Source: Paramecium octaurelia
Lineage: Eukaryota > Ciliophora > Oligohymenophorea > Peniculida > Parameciidae
DNA length: 64,000 bases
Direction: 5' to 3'
NCBI GenBank assembly: GCA_905182995.1
Contig: CAJJDP010000093.1
Coordinates: 289,096 to 353,095 of the forward strand
Of the stretch, positions 47,803 through 58,104 are shown in pieces (the stretch's first letter is position 1; every line of letters starts with the position of its first letter). A program made the position numbers and the translations under genes. The notes beneath the pieces were generated by a model that worked only from the letters and a program-made list of their open reading frames with translations, did not search any database and had not been told where the DNA came from.

Positions 47803-48778
47803 ATGCAATAATATTCGCCAAGAGCAATTATTTGGATGACATATCTCAATTATTTGCCCCAAGATCAAACTCAATAATTGTCATTCCTTAAAAAATAATA
47901 ACTGCTCTACTACTCTTATTTGGATGAGTTCATTAAGAAGGAACTCCTAGAGATTTTCAATATTTTGAACAATATAGACATCGATCAGAGTTCTCTCAGT
48001 TTTAGTTCATTCTAGACCATTAAAACCTAAGTTATCAATTCATGTATGGATTATAATGAATATATCCAAAACGAAAAGTTATTTGAAATAATTGAAAAAG
48101 ATGTTCCGTATCTTATATACAATATTTATAAGTCGTACTTCGTTGAAATAATCAATTATGAAGGAACAAACCAATGACAGGTTCTCATAGTACTTTTTTA
48201 CTGACTCTTATAAACGAAGAAAATAACAAAATGATACTGCGCCAACTCATTAGGATATTTTCATTAGAATTTTATATATTTATGGCAAACTTAACCCAGC
48301 TATTAAATATATGTAGGGAATGAGTGATTTACTTGCCCCGTTATATTTGATCATTAAAAATGAAGCAGACACATTCTTTTGTTTTACTAAGATCATGGCT
48401 CAACTTAAAGATGCATATATTTCCACTCTTGATTTTACTTACACGGGAATCAGGGGGCTGCTCTTAAATTTTGAAACTCAATTCAAATAAAGAGAGCCAA
48501 CTTTATACAAATATTTGCATACTCTTGGCATTCATCCTTATATGTATGGATATAGATGGATTATCACTTGTATGTCACGCGAGTTCCCGTTCGATTAAAT
48601 CTATTAAATATGGGATCTAATGTTACATAATCGTAATATGCACGATTTTATTATTAAATTTGCCATTGCCATTCTTAAATATCTGAAACCCTAGTTAATA
48701 GAAGCTGATTTTAAATTGGCTTTTGATATTCTGTTATATGGTGAAAAAGATGTTAATTAAATTCTCAATTTTATGTGA
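47803..48778 (+). CDS. TBC-domain Rab-GAP (TBC1D15-type), short
   Basis: 317 residues; one 22-nt intron (GTTGAAATAATC...ATGAAG) joins SYF to EQTNDRFSQYFF. TBC landmarks: QDIFIRILYIYGKLNPAIKY, MQGMSDLLAPLYLII (glutamine finger M-Q-G; family Y-V-Q-G-M-S-D-L), DTFFCFTKIMAQL, LYKYLHTLGIHPYMYGYRWI, CMSREFPFDQIYQIWDLMLH. The arginine-finger motif IxxDxxRT is not obvious: the corresponding stretch reads NDTAPTHQDIFIRIL, so GAP activity may be lost. A frame continuing to 48778 ends ILLYGEKDVNQILNFM. The domain is complete on the C-terminal side. Confidence 0.85.
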
Positions 48779-48843
48779 TTTTATTAATTTATACGTGTTT
48801 ATACTATCTATCAATTATTGCTTCTTATTATTAAAATTATCTC

Positions 48844-50722
48844 ATGATTTGGAACCTTCAGATCAGCGACCCAAATATCAAATATTTGTTACAAAAAGAA
48901 AGGGACTCTTTGCTCAAACATCAACAATAAACTTAAATCTTCCATGAATCCATCAATAGCATTATGGATTAACAAGCGAAGGATCTAATTCTCCAAAATT
49001 TACAACTCATACAAGATTCTAATTCATTTGGTATATTTCGCTCCCAAATTGAGGTGTCTGCTGCCTTGTAGGAATAATTCAAGGAAACTAAACGAATTAT
49101 TGAATAATCTGACATTCTACAAATTATACATTAAATTGATTAAATTCAAAACTCTATTGCAACTAACATTGAAATAATCAAAAAAGATGAAAACATTGTG
49201 TAATATATTGCTCACAATAAAAAAATAATCATCCAGATGATTACAAATAAATATGAATAAACTATTATTAATACTTTAAATTCAGTAGGATTCCCTGATC
49301 CTAACAATGGACCAGAAATAAAATAATTCGAATAAATTTAAGAATTGACACTATATTCCAAATTGATTAAACATGTCTCACAATTTGAATCAAGATTTTT
49401 GTCTTCAATATTCGTGAAATTAAATTAAAACTTTGATTATCATTTCATTGACTCTATCCAAGCCACCTCAAACATTAATAATAGTTCGTGGTTTTTTAAT
49501 TATTTGTATGAAAATTTTGAAAAATCTATCAAACAACTCTTTAAACTTGATCCTAATTATGAAGATTAAATCTAAAATTATTAAAACTTTGAACTAGAAG
49601 AAATCATTTAGACATTTGCTTCACTTATGATTTAACATTATGTCATATACAATATTACAAAGGTATATATTTCAAATATTTAGAGAGTAAGAAGAGATAA
49701 AGATGAGTTTATTTTTTAGCCAAATTTAGCTTTATTGTTCTTGGAAGAACTCGATAATTTCTGTTAATCAATTGAATAGTTTTGGTATATTTGTTTTGAT
49801 TAGAAATGTAATTAAATATTTGAAGTAATCCTTCTTATTCTTAATGAGAGTAATATCTTTGGTAAGATATTAGAGTGGGAAATAAAGTTATTTAATCAAA
49901 GCATCTTTAATGAATATGAAAATAAGATCTAATAAAAAAATATTCATCTTTTTTTAAACCTTGTTGAAGAATTTTAAATTGTTTGGAATAGTTAATATTA
50001 AAAATATTCTTTGATTGTTAATCAGAATCTGATTAATCAGGTTTAATAAATATATTCCCTTATTTTTAAATAATTTTTAGAGTTATGTGAATAATATTAC
50101 TTAATTATAAAACAAATAGATAGCAAAGATTATGTATGTAAACAATGATAAATTATAGGTCCAGTTTTTATAAACTTATTACCTTGGATTAAAAGCATTA
50201 AAGCAGCAATTTAAGAAATACAAAGCCTCTATTAAATAGCTCAAATAAAATACATTAATCAAATTTTTAGAACCTTTATCAAATTAATGCTCTGAGGAAA
50301 TATATTAAAAATTATTTAAGGAATATTTATATGATGATAAATTAACATCTGACTTTTTTAAATCAATTACCAAAGTCAATTTTTATCAGAATCATCAAAT
50401 TATATTTCTTCAAAGTTAGCATGAATTTGCTAAAAAAATCAATAACTTTTACTACAAAGCCAATTCAACCATCAATTAAATAATTAATACTAATTTAATT
50501 GAAAGATAATATATTGCTGATTTAGCATAAAAGGTAATCACAATAATAATTTCCTAACTCACTACTAAAACACAAAAACTTATAGTCAAATAGGAATATT
50601 CTTAAGATGGTATTCTAATCATGTTTTTGATAATTTTGAGAACCACCTTTTTGGTTTTATATTCATCCATTAACCATTAAAAAAATACAAAAGCATAAAA
50701 AAAAATCATTGAAAAGTAATGA
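48844..50722 (+). CDS. RINT1/Tip20-like vesicle-tethering protein
   Basis: 617 residues, one 25-nt intron (GTATGTAAACAATG...ATTATAG). Start chosen at ATG 48844 (MIWNLQISDPNIKYLLQKER) because the frame is continuous into the better-known part; a later Met at 48964 is possible. N-terminal coiled coil (QLIQDSNSFGIFRSQIEVSA...), then a helical-rod region with FDYHFIDSIQATSNINNSSW, FFNYLYENFEKSIKQLF, matching the RINT-1/TIP20 pattern of an F-x-x-H-F motif, a T-N and W-F. That family forms the Dsl1/NRZ complex that tethers Golgi-derived vesicles to the ER. The match is by pattern only; an exocyst or COG-type rod is the alternative. Tryptophan is TGG throughout. Confidence 0.65.
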
Positions 50723-51862
50723 ATTTTTATTATTCTAAGGTTCGAACAAATATAAACAATTATAAACAACAGATATATTTTGAATGAATAATCATGGTAA
50801 AGAGTTATAAAATCATATCCATTATTAAATCAAAAGGATGTAGAAATTTTAAAAAATTTAAAAATTAATTAAACCACCTGAAAAATATATATATATCTTT
50901 AATTATTTAACATAGCAACAATTGAAAAAAAATCACTTTTCATAATTGTGTTTTCAAATTTATGTAAAGACTTCATGTCAAGGCTAAATTTTTTATAAAA
51001 ATACATAAAATATAGCCTGAATTGAGAACAACAATTTTATATCTGTTTTAGAAATTGTATCAATCTCATTTTTATATAAAAATGTTTCTACCTTCTGAAC
51101 AAAAATTCCTATACTTTTACATTTCTTCAATTTTATTTTAATTGGTTACAATTAACCCGACGACAAATGAACTTTGATTACTAAATATGCAATTTGATTA
51201 AAAATAATCTCAACGCTAACTATTCAAAAAAATTACATAGAATTTTTTAATGTTTAATTTAACATGTAAATTTAACCATTTGTTTCATTTAAAATTCTAA
51301 ATTTATTGTAATTTTTTTTACAACAATTTATCTATATTAATACCTAAAATAGAAGAAAATATAAAAAAATAAGTTCAATATAAAAATTTATTGACTTTTA
51401 ATAAAAATGAGAATATAATATTTATATACTTAAACATTATTGGTAATCATCAAAAATGGAAAACATTTTTTAATTAATTCTGAAAATTTTCAGATTAAAA
51501 GTATTATTTCAAAAAAAATACAAATTTTTATTGATCTAAAATATCAAATTAGAAAAATGAAAAGTATTATCAATAAAGATTTTATTTTTGGAAGATTAAT
51601 AAAATTTATTCTATCTAAACTACTTATTTATTGTTCAAAATTTTTATTTACACTTTTTCTTGCATAATTTTAATTTTGATCTGCAATTTTATTGATTTAC
51701 AAATGAATTTTTGATCCATTCTGCAACAAAATATTAAATTTGATGATAACCATTTATCGATATATGTTTTTAAAATACATTTTTTCAATTTATACTCCTA
51801 CTTGAGTATTATCAAAAAAATTGGTTGTTAAAATTTCAAACAACATTTATTTTGATTATTAA
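50723..51862. other. Very AT-rich intergenic region
   Basis: About 1.1 kb, among the most AT-rich parts of the window, with an AT dinucleotide run near 50888-50899. One plus frame (51438-51667, ending LLIYCSKFLFTLFLA) is open for 76 codons but has extreme Ile/Lys/Leu content expected by chance here. No gene, RNA or repeat supported. Confidence 0.5.
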
Positions 51863-53195
51863 TAAATAAGGTTGAAAAAACGGAAAGATCAGATGGGTGC
51901 TGATTATTTAAAAATGAATTTAATTAAATCATTTCGGTTAGAAAATTGCAAGATATATTGTCATCCAAACAGGTAGGGTTATAATGCACAGTATATATCC
52001 ATAAAATAATATTAATGAAACGACATCTTCTAATTATTATTGATATTGCTTTGCCATAACTAAGATAGTGATCGCTGAGGGAGTACAAAAGGTGATGAAC
52101 AAAATGAATAATTCACACAAATCTGTCATTATACCAATTTAATCTAAACATATAACTGTTGTTAATCCAATAATAGGTAACAGTATTAACCTGTTAGCCA
52201 CAATTTAAAGGATTGTAATTAAATTCTCTTTTTTTTATGTGTTTTTAAAATATATTAAATAGAGATTACTTCCCAAAATCATTAAAACAGAAGGAGGACA
52301 TGCTCTTGAAATTGTTTATAATGGTAAGAACAGGGCTCTATGTATAAACGTATCATTAACTAATTGCTTTTAAATTGGTAAACATAATAAAGAGACAATA
52401 ACTGAAATAAGAGGAGGATTCCAAAAAGAGGATTCTTATTTTTTATTTTGAGTAACTTATTATTACTGTGGCTGAGTTATCTTTAAATTTAGGAGCTCCA
52501 CCTCATTTTATTGTTCAGCAATTTTATGTTATTGCATAATTCTCTTTCCTATAGACCATCTGAAAGCATTAACTATGACAGTTTAAATTATTATTATTGT
52601 AACAAGTTTCGCTTCAGTTTCTTTTTCAGATTAATTTGTTATCTTGGAAAAGTAAGTGGTTAAACCATAAGCTATCTGTAATTAGATGTTTATAGTATGA
52701 GGATTAGCTGATGATAAGACAATGATGGAATTTAGATTTTCTTTTTTTATCCAATATTTATTGCTTATTACTCCGATCAGATATCCACAAAATATACAAA
52801 AAAATGTTGTCAATATTGTTGGAATGAGTCCCAATAATGAATCAAAAGTTACTGTTTTTAGAAAATTCGTAAAAATCATCGCTGGAAGAAACATTCTTTC
52901 AACTACTTTAGACAATGTCATTGTGAATTCGTTATTAAATATTTTTTGATGAGTTAGAAGTGCTCCACTGCTGGCTACAGCTAAAGCACCGAATGTTGCA
53001 GAAACAACTGCTTCTATAATTGTTAAAATAATCATAATTATAAAATGAAATTTAATAGCACATTTAAACTTCGTATATATATTATTTCTGGTATTCCTTA
53101 ATTTTTTAAATTACTTTATTCTAATAATTACTGTTATACAGAAAAATCATCAAAAAATTATGATCAAAATGGTCTCAAAAGATCATTAAATACAT
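51863..53195. repeat. Duplicate block A, first copy (1333 bp)
   Basis: Identical by eye to 53197-54529; the two are separated only by the N at 53196. The first copy has the natural left flank and the second copy the natural right flank, which is what an unmerged overlap between two contigs gives. The block contains the auxin-efflux-carrier-like gene. Confidence 0.9.
51929..53035 (-). CDS. Auxin-efflux-carrier-family transporter (PIN/PILS-like), copy 1
   Basis: Intronless, 368 residues, a 10-TM type membrane transporter of the Membrane transport protein family (plant PIN and PILS auxin carriers, yeast YLR152C-like proteins). N-terminal half: VVSATFGALAVASSGALLT, VERMFLPAMIFTNFLKTVTF, LLGLIPTILTTFFCIFCGYL, NLNSIIVLSSANPHTINIQL (family: LPALIF, then an N-x-x-T/N-x-P helix). 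A polar central loop (about residues 150-215) separates it from LISVIVSLLCLPIQ, LPIIGLTTVIC, LCELFILFITFCTPSAITIL, and a final ILFYGYILCIITLPVWM. Substrate in a ciliate is unknown; ER localisation as for PILS is possible. Start ATG 53033-53035, stop TGA 51929-51931. Confidence 0.85.
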
Positions 53196-53196
53196 N
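53196..53196. other. Single-base assembly gap (N)
   Basis: One N in TACAT-N-TAAATAAGG, exactly between the two copies of duplicate block A. Confidence 0.95.
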
Positions 53197-54529
53197 TAAA
53201 TAAGGTTGAAAAAACGGAAAGATCAGATGGGTGCTGATTATTTAAAAATGAATTTAATTAAATCATTTCGGTTAGAAAATTGCAAGATATATTGTCATCC
53301 AAACAGGTAGGGTTATAATGCACAGTATATATCCATAAAATAATATTAATGAAACGACATCTTCTAATTATTATTGATATTGCTTTGCCATAACTAAGAT
53401 AGTGATCGCTGAGGGAGTACAAAAGGTGATGAACAAAATGAATAATTCACACAAATCTGTCATTATACCAATTTAATCTAAACATATAACTGTTGTTAAT
53501 CCAATAATAGGTAACAGTATTAACCTGTTAGCCACAATTTAAAGGATTGTAATTAAATTCTCTTTTTTTTATGTGTTTTTAAAATATATTAAATAGAGAT
53601 TACTTCCCAAAATCATTAAAACAGAAGGAGGACATGCTCTTGAAATTGTTTATAATGGTAAGAACAGGGCTCTATGTATAAACGTATCATTAACTAATTG
53701 CTTTTAAATTGGTAAACATAATAAAGAGACAATAACTGAAATAAGAGGAGGATTCCAAAAAGAGGATTCTTATTTTTTATTTTGAGTAACTTATTATTAC
53801 TGTGGCTGAGTTATCTTTAAATTTAGGAGCTCCACCTCATTTTATTGTTCAGCAATTTTATGTTATTGCATAATTCTCTTTCCTATAGACCATCTGAAAG
53901 CATTAACTATGACAGTTTAAATTATTATTATTGTAACAAGTTTCGCTTCAGTTTCTTTTTCAGATTAATTTGTTATCTTGGAAAAGTAAGTGGTTAAACC
54001 ATAAGCTATCTGTAATTAGATGTTTATAGTATGAGGATTAGCTGATGATAAGACAATGATGGAATTTAGATTTTCTTTTTTTATCCAATATTTATTGCTT
54101 ATTACTCCGATCAGATATCCACAAAATATACAAAAAAATGTTGTCAATATTGTTGGAATGAGTCCCAATAATGAATCAAAAGTTACTGTTTTTAGAAAAT
54201 TCGTAAAAATCATCGCTGGAAGAAACATTCTTTCAACTACTTTAGACAATGTCATTGTGAATTCGTTATTAAATATTTTTTGATGAGTTAGAAGTGCTCC
54301 ACTGCTGGCTACAGCTAAAGCACCGAATGTTGCAGAAACAACTGCTTCTATAATTGTTAAAATAATCATAATTATAAAATGAAATTTAATAGCACATTTA
54401 AACTTCGTATATATATTATTTCTGGTATTCCTTAATTTTTTAAATTACTTTATTCTAATAATTACTGTTATACAGAAAAATCATCAAAAAATTATGATCA
54501 AAATGGTCTCAAAAGATCATTAAATACAT
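53197..54529. repeat. Duplicate block A, second copy
   Basis: Offset 1334 bp from the first copy. It begins immediately after the N and continues on the right into unique sequence (AGTAACAAAAAATATATAAG). No mismatch was noticed between the copies. Confidence 0.9.
53263..54369 (-). CDS. Auxin-efflux-carrier-family transporter, copy 2
   Basis: Same 368-residue protein as 51929-53035, with identical coding sequence as far as read by eye, start 54367-54369 and stop 53263-53265. If the tandem arrangement is an assembly artefact there is only one such gene; if real, it is a perfect tandem gene duplication whose intergenic DNA is also identical. Confidence 0.8.
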
Positions 54530-54568
54530 AGTAACAAAAAATATATAAGTACGTAAATATTAAGAAGG

Positions 54569-55942
54569 GAAAAATAAAAGGACAGAAAATAATAATGATA
54601 TTAATGAATATCGAGATTATAATATTAAAGTAAAAAATGAATTCAAGCAGAGTTTTTATATTTGTTTTATAAAGAAAGAATCGATAAATATATAATCTAA
54701 ATTAAATCACACGTAGTTTAGTAAAATTATACTTGTCTTTTTTTTTTGGATGATTTATGGATGAAAGAAAATCACCTTATTAAAAGAAAACGATTGAAAA
54801 ATCAATAGCTGAGCTGAATTGGGAATTTTAATTTATTCCATTTTTATATTGTAAATAGTTAGATGAGATTTCTTTTACTTTTAATATTTGATTAGAAAGT
54901 TAAGGCTTATAAAATTATATAATATGACAAAAAATTGATGATTCATATTGATAATGCAATATATAATGCCTAAAATTTTGTTGGATAAATATATTCGTTT
55001 TTATCAACCTAGTTTTGGGGTTGTTCTTGACAAGAAATTTATTAATAGTAAATTTGATTCTACATATGATGAATGAGAATTAAAGAGTTTCTGAAATTTA
55101 AATGAGATGATAAAGATGGAGAACTTAGCAAAGATAATAAAATGTACAGCATGATTATACGAATTTCATTTAACACTTTTGATATAATGTTGTTTCCAAA
55201 ATATTAAGTAGAGTAAAGGAATAGGATATTTACATTTATTAATTTATGTTCCTATTACTTTGGTATTTTCAGTACTTTATATGGAATCTTTGACTTTATG
55301 AAAGGATTTTTTAGTTGAAAAATTTTAATATAGTTTAATTCTTAACTTGTTGTAACTTTAAAGGAGGATATGAATGGTTTTTCTGATTATAGCGCTATCT
55401 TAAGTTGTTAAATTTAATTATGACTATTAGAAGATGTTTTTATAAAACTATTTATTATTTACCCTGTGATGAGTGTAATTATGGATCTTATTTGATTATA
55501 AAGGTAATTCTATCCAAAATATATTTACACAGTCTTATTATTACTAGATTCAATTTTCGATTGAATTATCAAATCGTAATTAGGCCTCTTTATATAATTT
55601 GTTGTATTACTTTATAATCCAATCAATAAAATTACATTTGGAAAATACTTAGCTCTGATGATTGTCTGAAAACTCATAATATAGTGATGAAGTAATATAA
55701 TATTTCTGCTTATTTTGTTTATTATTGAAAAATTTTTGATTTTAGATTATTAAAGGCATACTTTTTATTCAAATTGCTGAAGAGGTATTATAAATGAATC
55801 ATAATAATATTAAATTACAGTTTATCTATGTATTTTACACTCTCGAAACTATTAAGTGAATTTACGAATGTAAATGCTATTTTTTCTATATATTTTGTAT
55901 TCTTTTAACTCTATGATTTGATTGATATATTTTCATAAACTA
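54569..55942. repeat. Duplicate block B, first copy (1374 bp)
   Basis: Identical by eye to 55944-57317, separated by the N at 55943. Contains no intact gene, only a decayed EF-hand-like frame. As with block A, the two copies have complementary unique flanks, as in an unmerged contig overlap. Confidence 0.9.
55023..55318 (+). pseudogene. Decayed EF-hand-like frame (copy 1)
   Basis: Two overlapping frames look coding. One reads VLDKKFINSKFDSTYDE, TGA, ELKSF, TGA, NLNEMIKMENL. The other reads KEFLKFK, TGA, DDKDGELSKDNKMYSMII, then FTFINLCSYYFGIFSTLYGI to a TGA at 55316-55318. DDKDGELS has the Asp/Gly/Ser spacing of an EF-hand calcium loop, so the ancestor may have been a calcium-binding membrane protein. 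Several TGAs and a frame change mean it is not functional as read. A 70-codon frame at 55405-55617 (Cys/Ile/Leu-rich) may be part of the same remnant. Confidence 0.35.
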
Positions 55943-55943
55943 N
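55943..55943. other. Single-base assembly gap (N)
   Basis: One N in AAACTA-N-GAAAAATAAAAGG, exactly between the two copies of duplicate block B. Confidence 0.95.
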
Positions 55944-57317
55944 GAAAAATAAAAGGACAGAAAATAATAATGATATTAATGAATATCGAGATTATAATAT
56001 TAAAGTAAAAAATGAATTCAAGCAGAGTTTTTATATTTGTTTTATAAAGAAAGAATCGATAAATATATAATCTAAATTAAATCACACGTAGTTTAGTAAA
56101 ATTATACTTGTCTTTTTTTTTTGGATGATTTATGGATGAAAGAAAATCACCTTATTAAAAGAAAACGATTGAAAAATCAATAGCTGAGCTGAATTGGGAA
56201 TTTTAATTTATTCCATTTTTATATTGTAAATAGTTAGATGAGATTTCTTTTACTTTTAATATTTGATTAGAAAGTTAAGGCTTATAAAATTATATAATAT
56301 GACAAAAAATTGATGATTCATATTGATAATGCAATATATAATGCCTAAAATTTTGTTGGATAAATATATTCGTTTTTATCAACCTAGTTTTGGGGTTGTT
56401 CTTGACAAGAAATTTATTAATAGTAAATTTGATTCTACATATGATGAATGAGAATTAAAGAGTTTCTGAAATTTAAATGAGATGATAAAGATGGAGAACT
56501 TAGCAAAGATAATAAAATGTACAGCATGATTATACGAATTTCATTTAACACTTTTGATATAATGTTGTTTCCAAAATATTAAGTAGAGTAAAGGAATAGG
56601 ATATTTACATTTATTAATTTATGTTCCTATTACTTTGGTATTTTCAGTACTTTATATGGAATCTTTGACTTTATGAAAGGATTTTTTAGTTGAAAAATTT
56701 TAATATAGTTTAATTCTTAACTTGTTGTAACTTTAAAGGAGGATATGAATGGTTTTTCTGATTATAGCGCTATCTTAAGTTGTTAAATTTAATTATGACT
56801 ATTAGAAGATGTTTTTATAAAACTATTTATTATTTACCCTGTGATGAGTGTAATTATGGATCTTATTTGATTATAAAGGTAATTCTATCCAAAATATATT
56901 TACACAGTCTTATTATTACTAGATTCAATTTTCGATTGAATTATCAAATCGTAATTAGGCCTCTTTATATAATTTGTTGTATTACTTTATAATCCAATCA
57001 ATAAAATTACATTTGGAAAATACTTAGCTCTGATGATTGTCTGAAAACTCATAATATAGTGATGAAGTAATATAATATTTCTGCTTATTTTGTTTATTAT
57101 TGAAAAATTTTTGATTTTAGATTATTAAAGGCATACTTTTTATTCAAATTGCTGAAGAGGTATTATAAATGAATCATAATAATATTAAATTACAGTTTAT
57201 CTATGTATTTTACACTCTCGAAACTATTAAGTGAATTTACGAATGTAAATGCTATTTTTTCTATATATTTTGTATTCTTTTAACTCTATGATTTGATTGA
57301 TATATTTTCATAAACTA
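55944..57317. repeat. Duplicate block B, second copy
   Basis: Offset 1375 bp from the first copy. Carries the second copy of the decayed EF-hand-like frame at about 56398-56693. To the right, unique sequence continues (ACTTCATCTATTC). Confidence 0.9.
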
Positions 57318-58104
57318 ACTTCATCTATTCACTAAATCAAAGAGCAAGATAATGGATCCACCACCACAAATACAGATTCCCTACTATTTCTCATATTCAG
57401 TCCTCCCTTGGTTTTAGCGCTAACCTATTAAGCTCAATTGACTGAATAGCTGTTAGCTTGAATCCTTCCCCTTATTAGATTTCTATATAATAAATTATTT
57501 GTATATAGCCTCAGAAAATTTAGCTAGATTTGAATAAAAAAATCAAAATTTAAATAAAAGAATTAACAAAGGTCCTACAGAAAAGTTAAATAGATTAAAA
57601 TATCTAAAGCAAATTTAACTAATTACTTATATTTTTATTCTCTTTTTTATAAAAAGTAACTTAGTTTGATAATGAAAAATTATATACTTAACTGAAATTT
57701 AGGATGCATCAAAGCGCTTGTATAATCAATTATTCTCTTTTTGATGTTTCACACTAAATACTAACTCTATCAAGCTCATTTTAATTTCTTAATTCAAATT
57801 GATTTTCTCTTCGAAAACAAAATTAGGAACATGGAAATTTCGAAAAAAAACTTAGTTTGATGATATGACTTAATGGTACTCTTTAGCTTCTAAAATGAAA
57901 ATCAATAGAGTTTACAGTAGAAATAGTTATTAATTTCAAGAATGCAGTTTGAAAGTTAAAATAATACTCACATAAATTAAAATAATTATATCATTCTAGT
58001 TTAATAACACCATTTTAAAAACCATTGTGTTAAATTATAAAAATATATTGTAATTATAGAGTAGAACTAAATTTTATAATTATTGAGAGAAAAAATATTT
58101 ATTT
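57318..58104. other. Intergenic region, no supported gene
   Basis: A plus-strand start at 57352 (MDPPPQIQIPYYFSYSVLPW) is open for only about 25 codons before TGA; it is Pro-rich and unlike random sequence, so it could be a first exon that I could not extend. The rest of the interval is AT-rich, with nothing seen. Confidence 0.4.

Noticed and set aside
52722-52949. Plus-strand 75-codon frame in the transporter gene (and its copy at 54056-54283).
   Set aside because: Antisense of transmembrane segments of the transporter.
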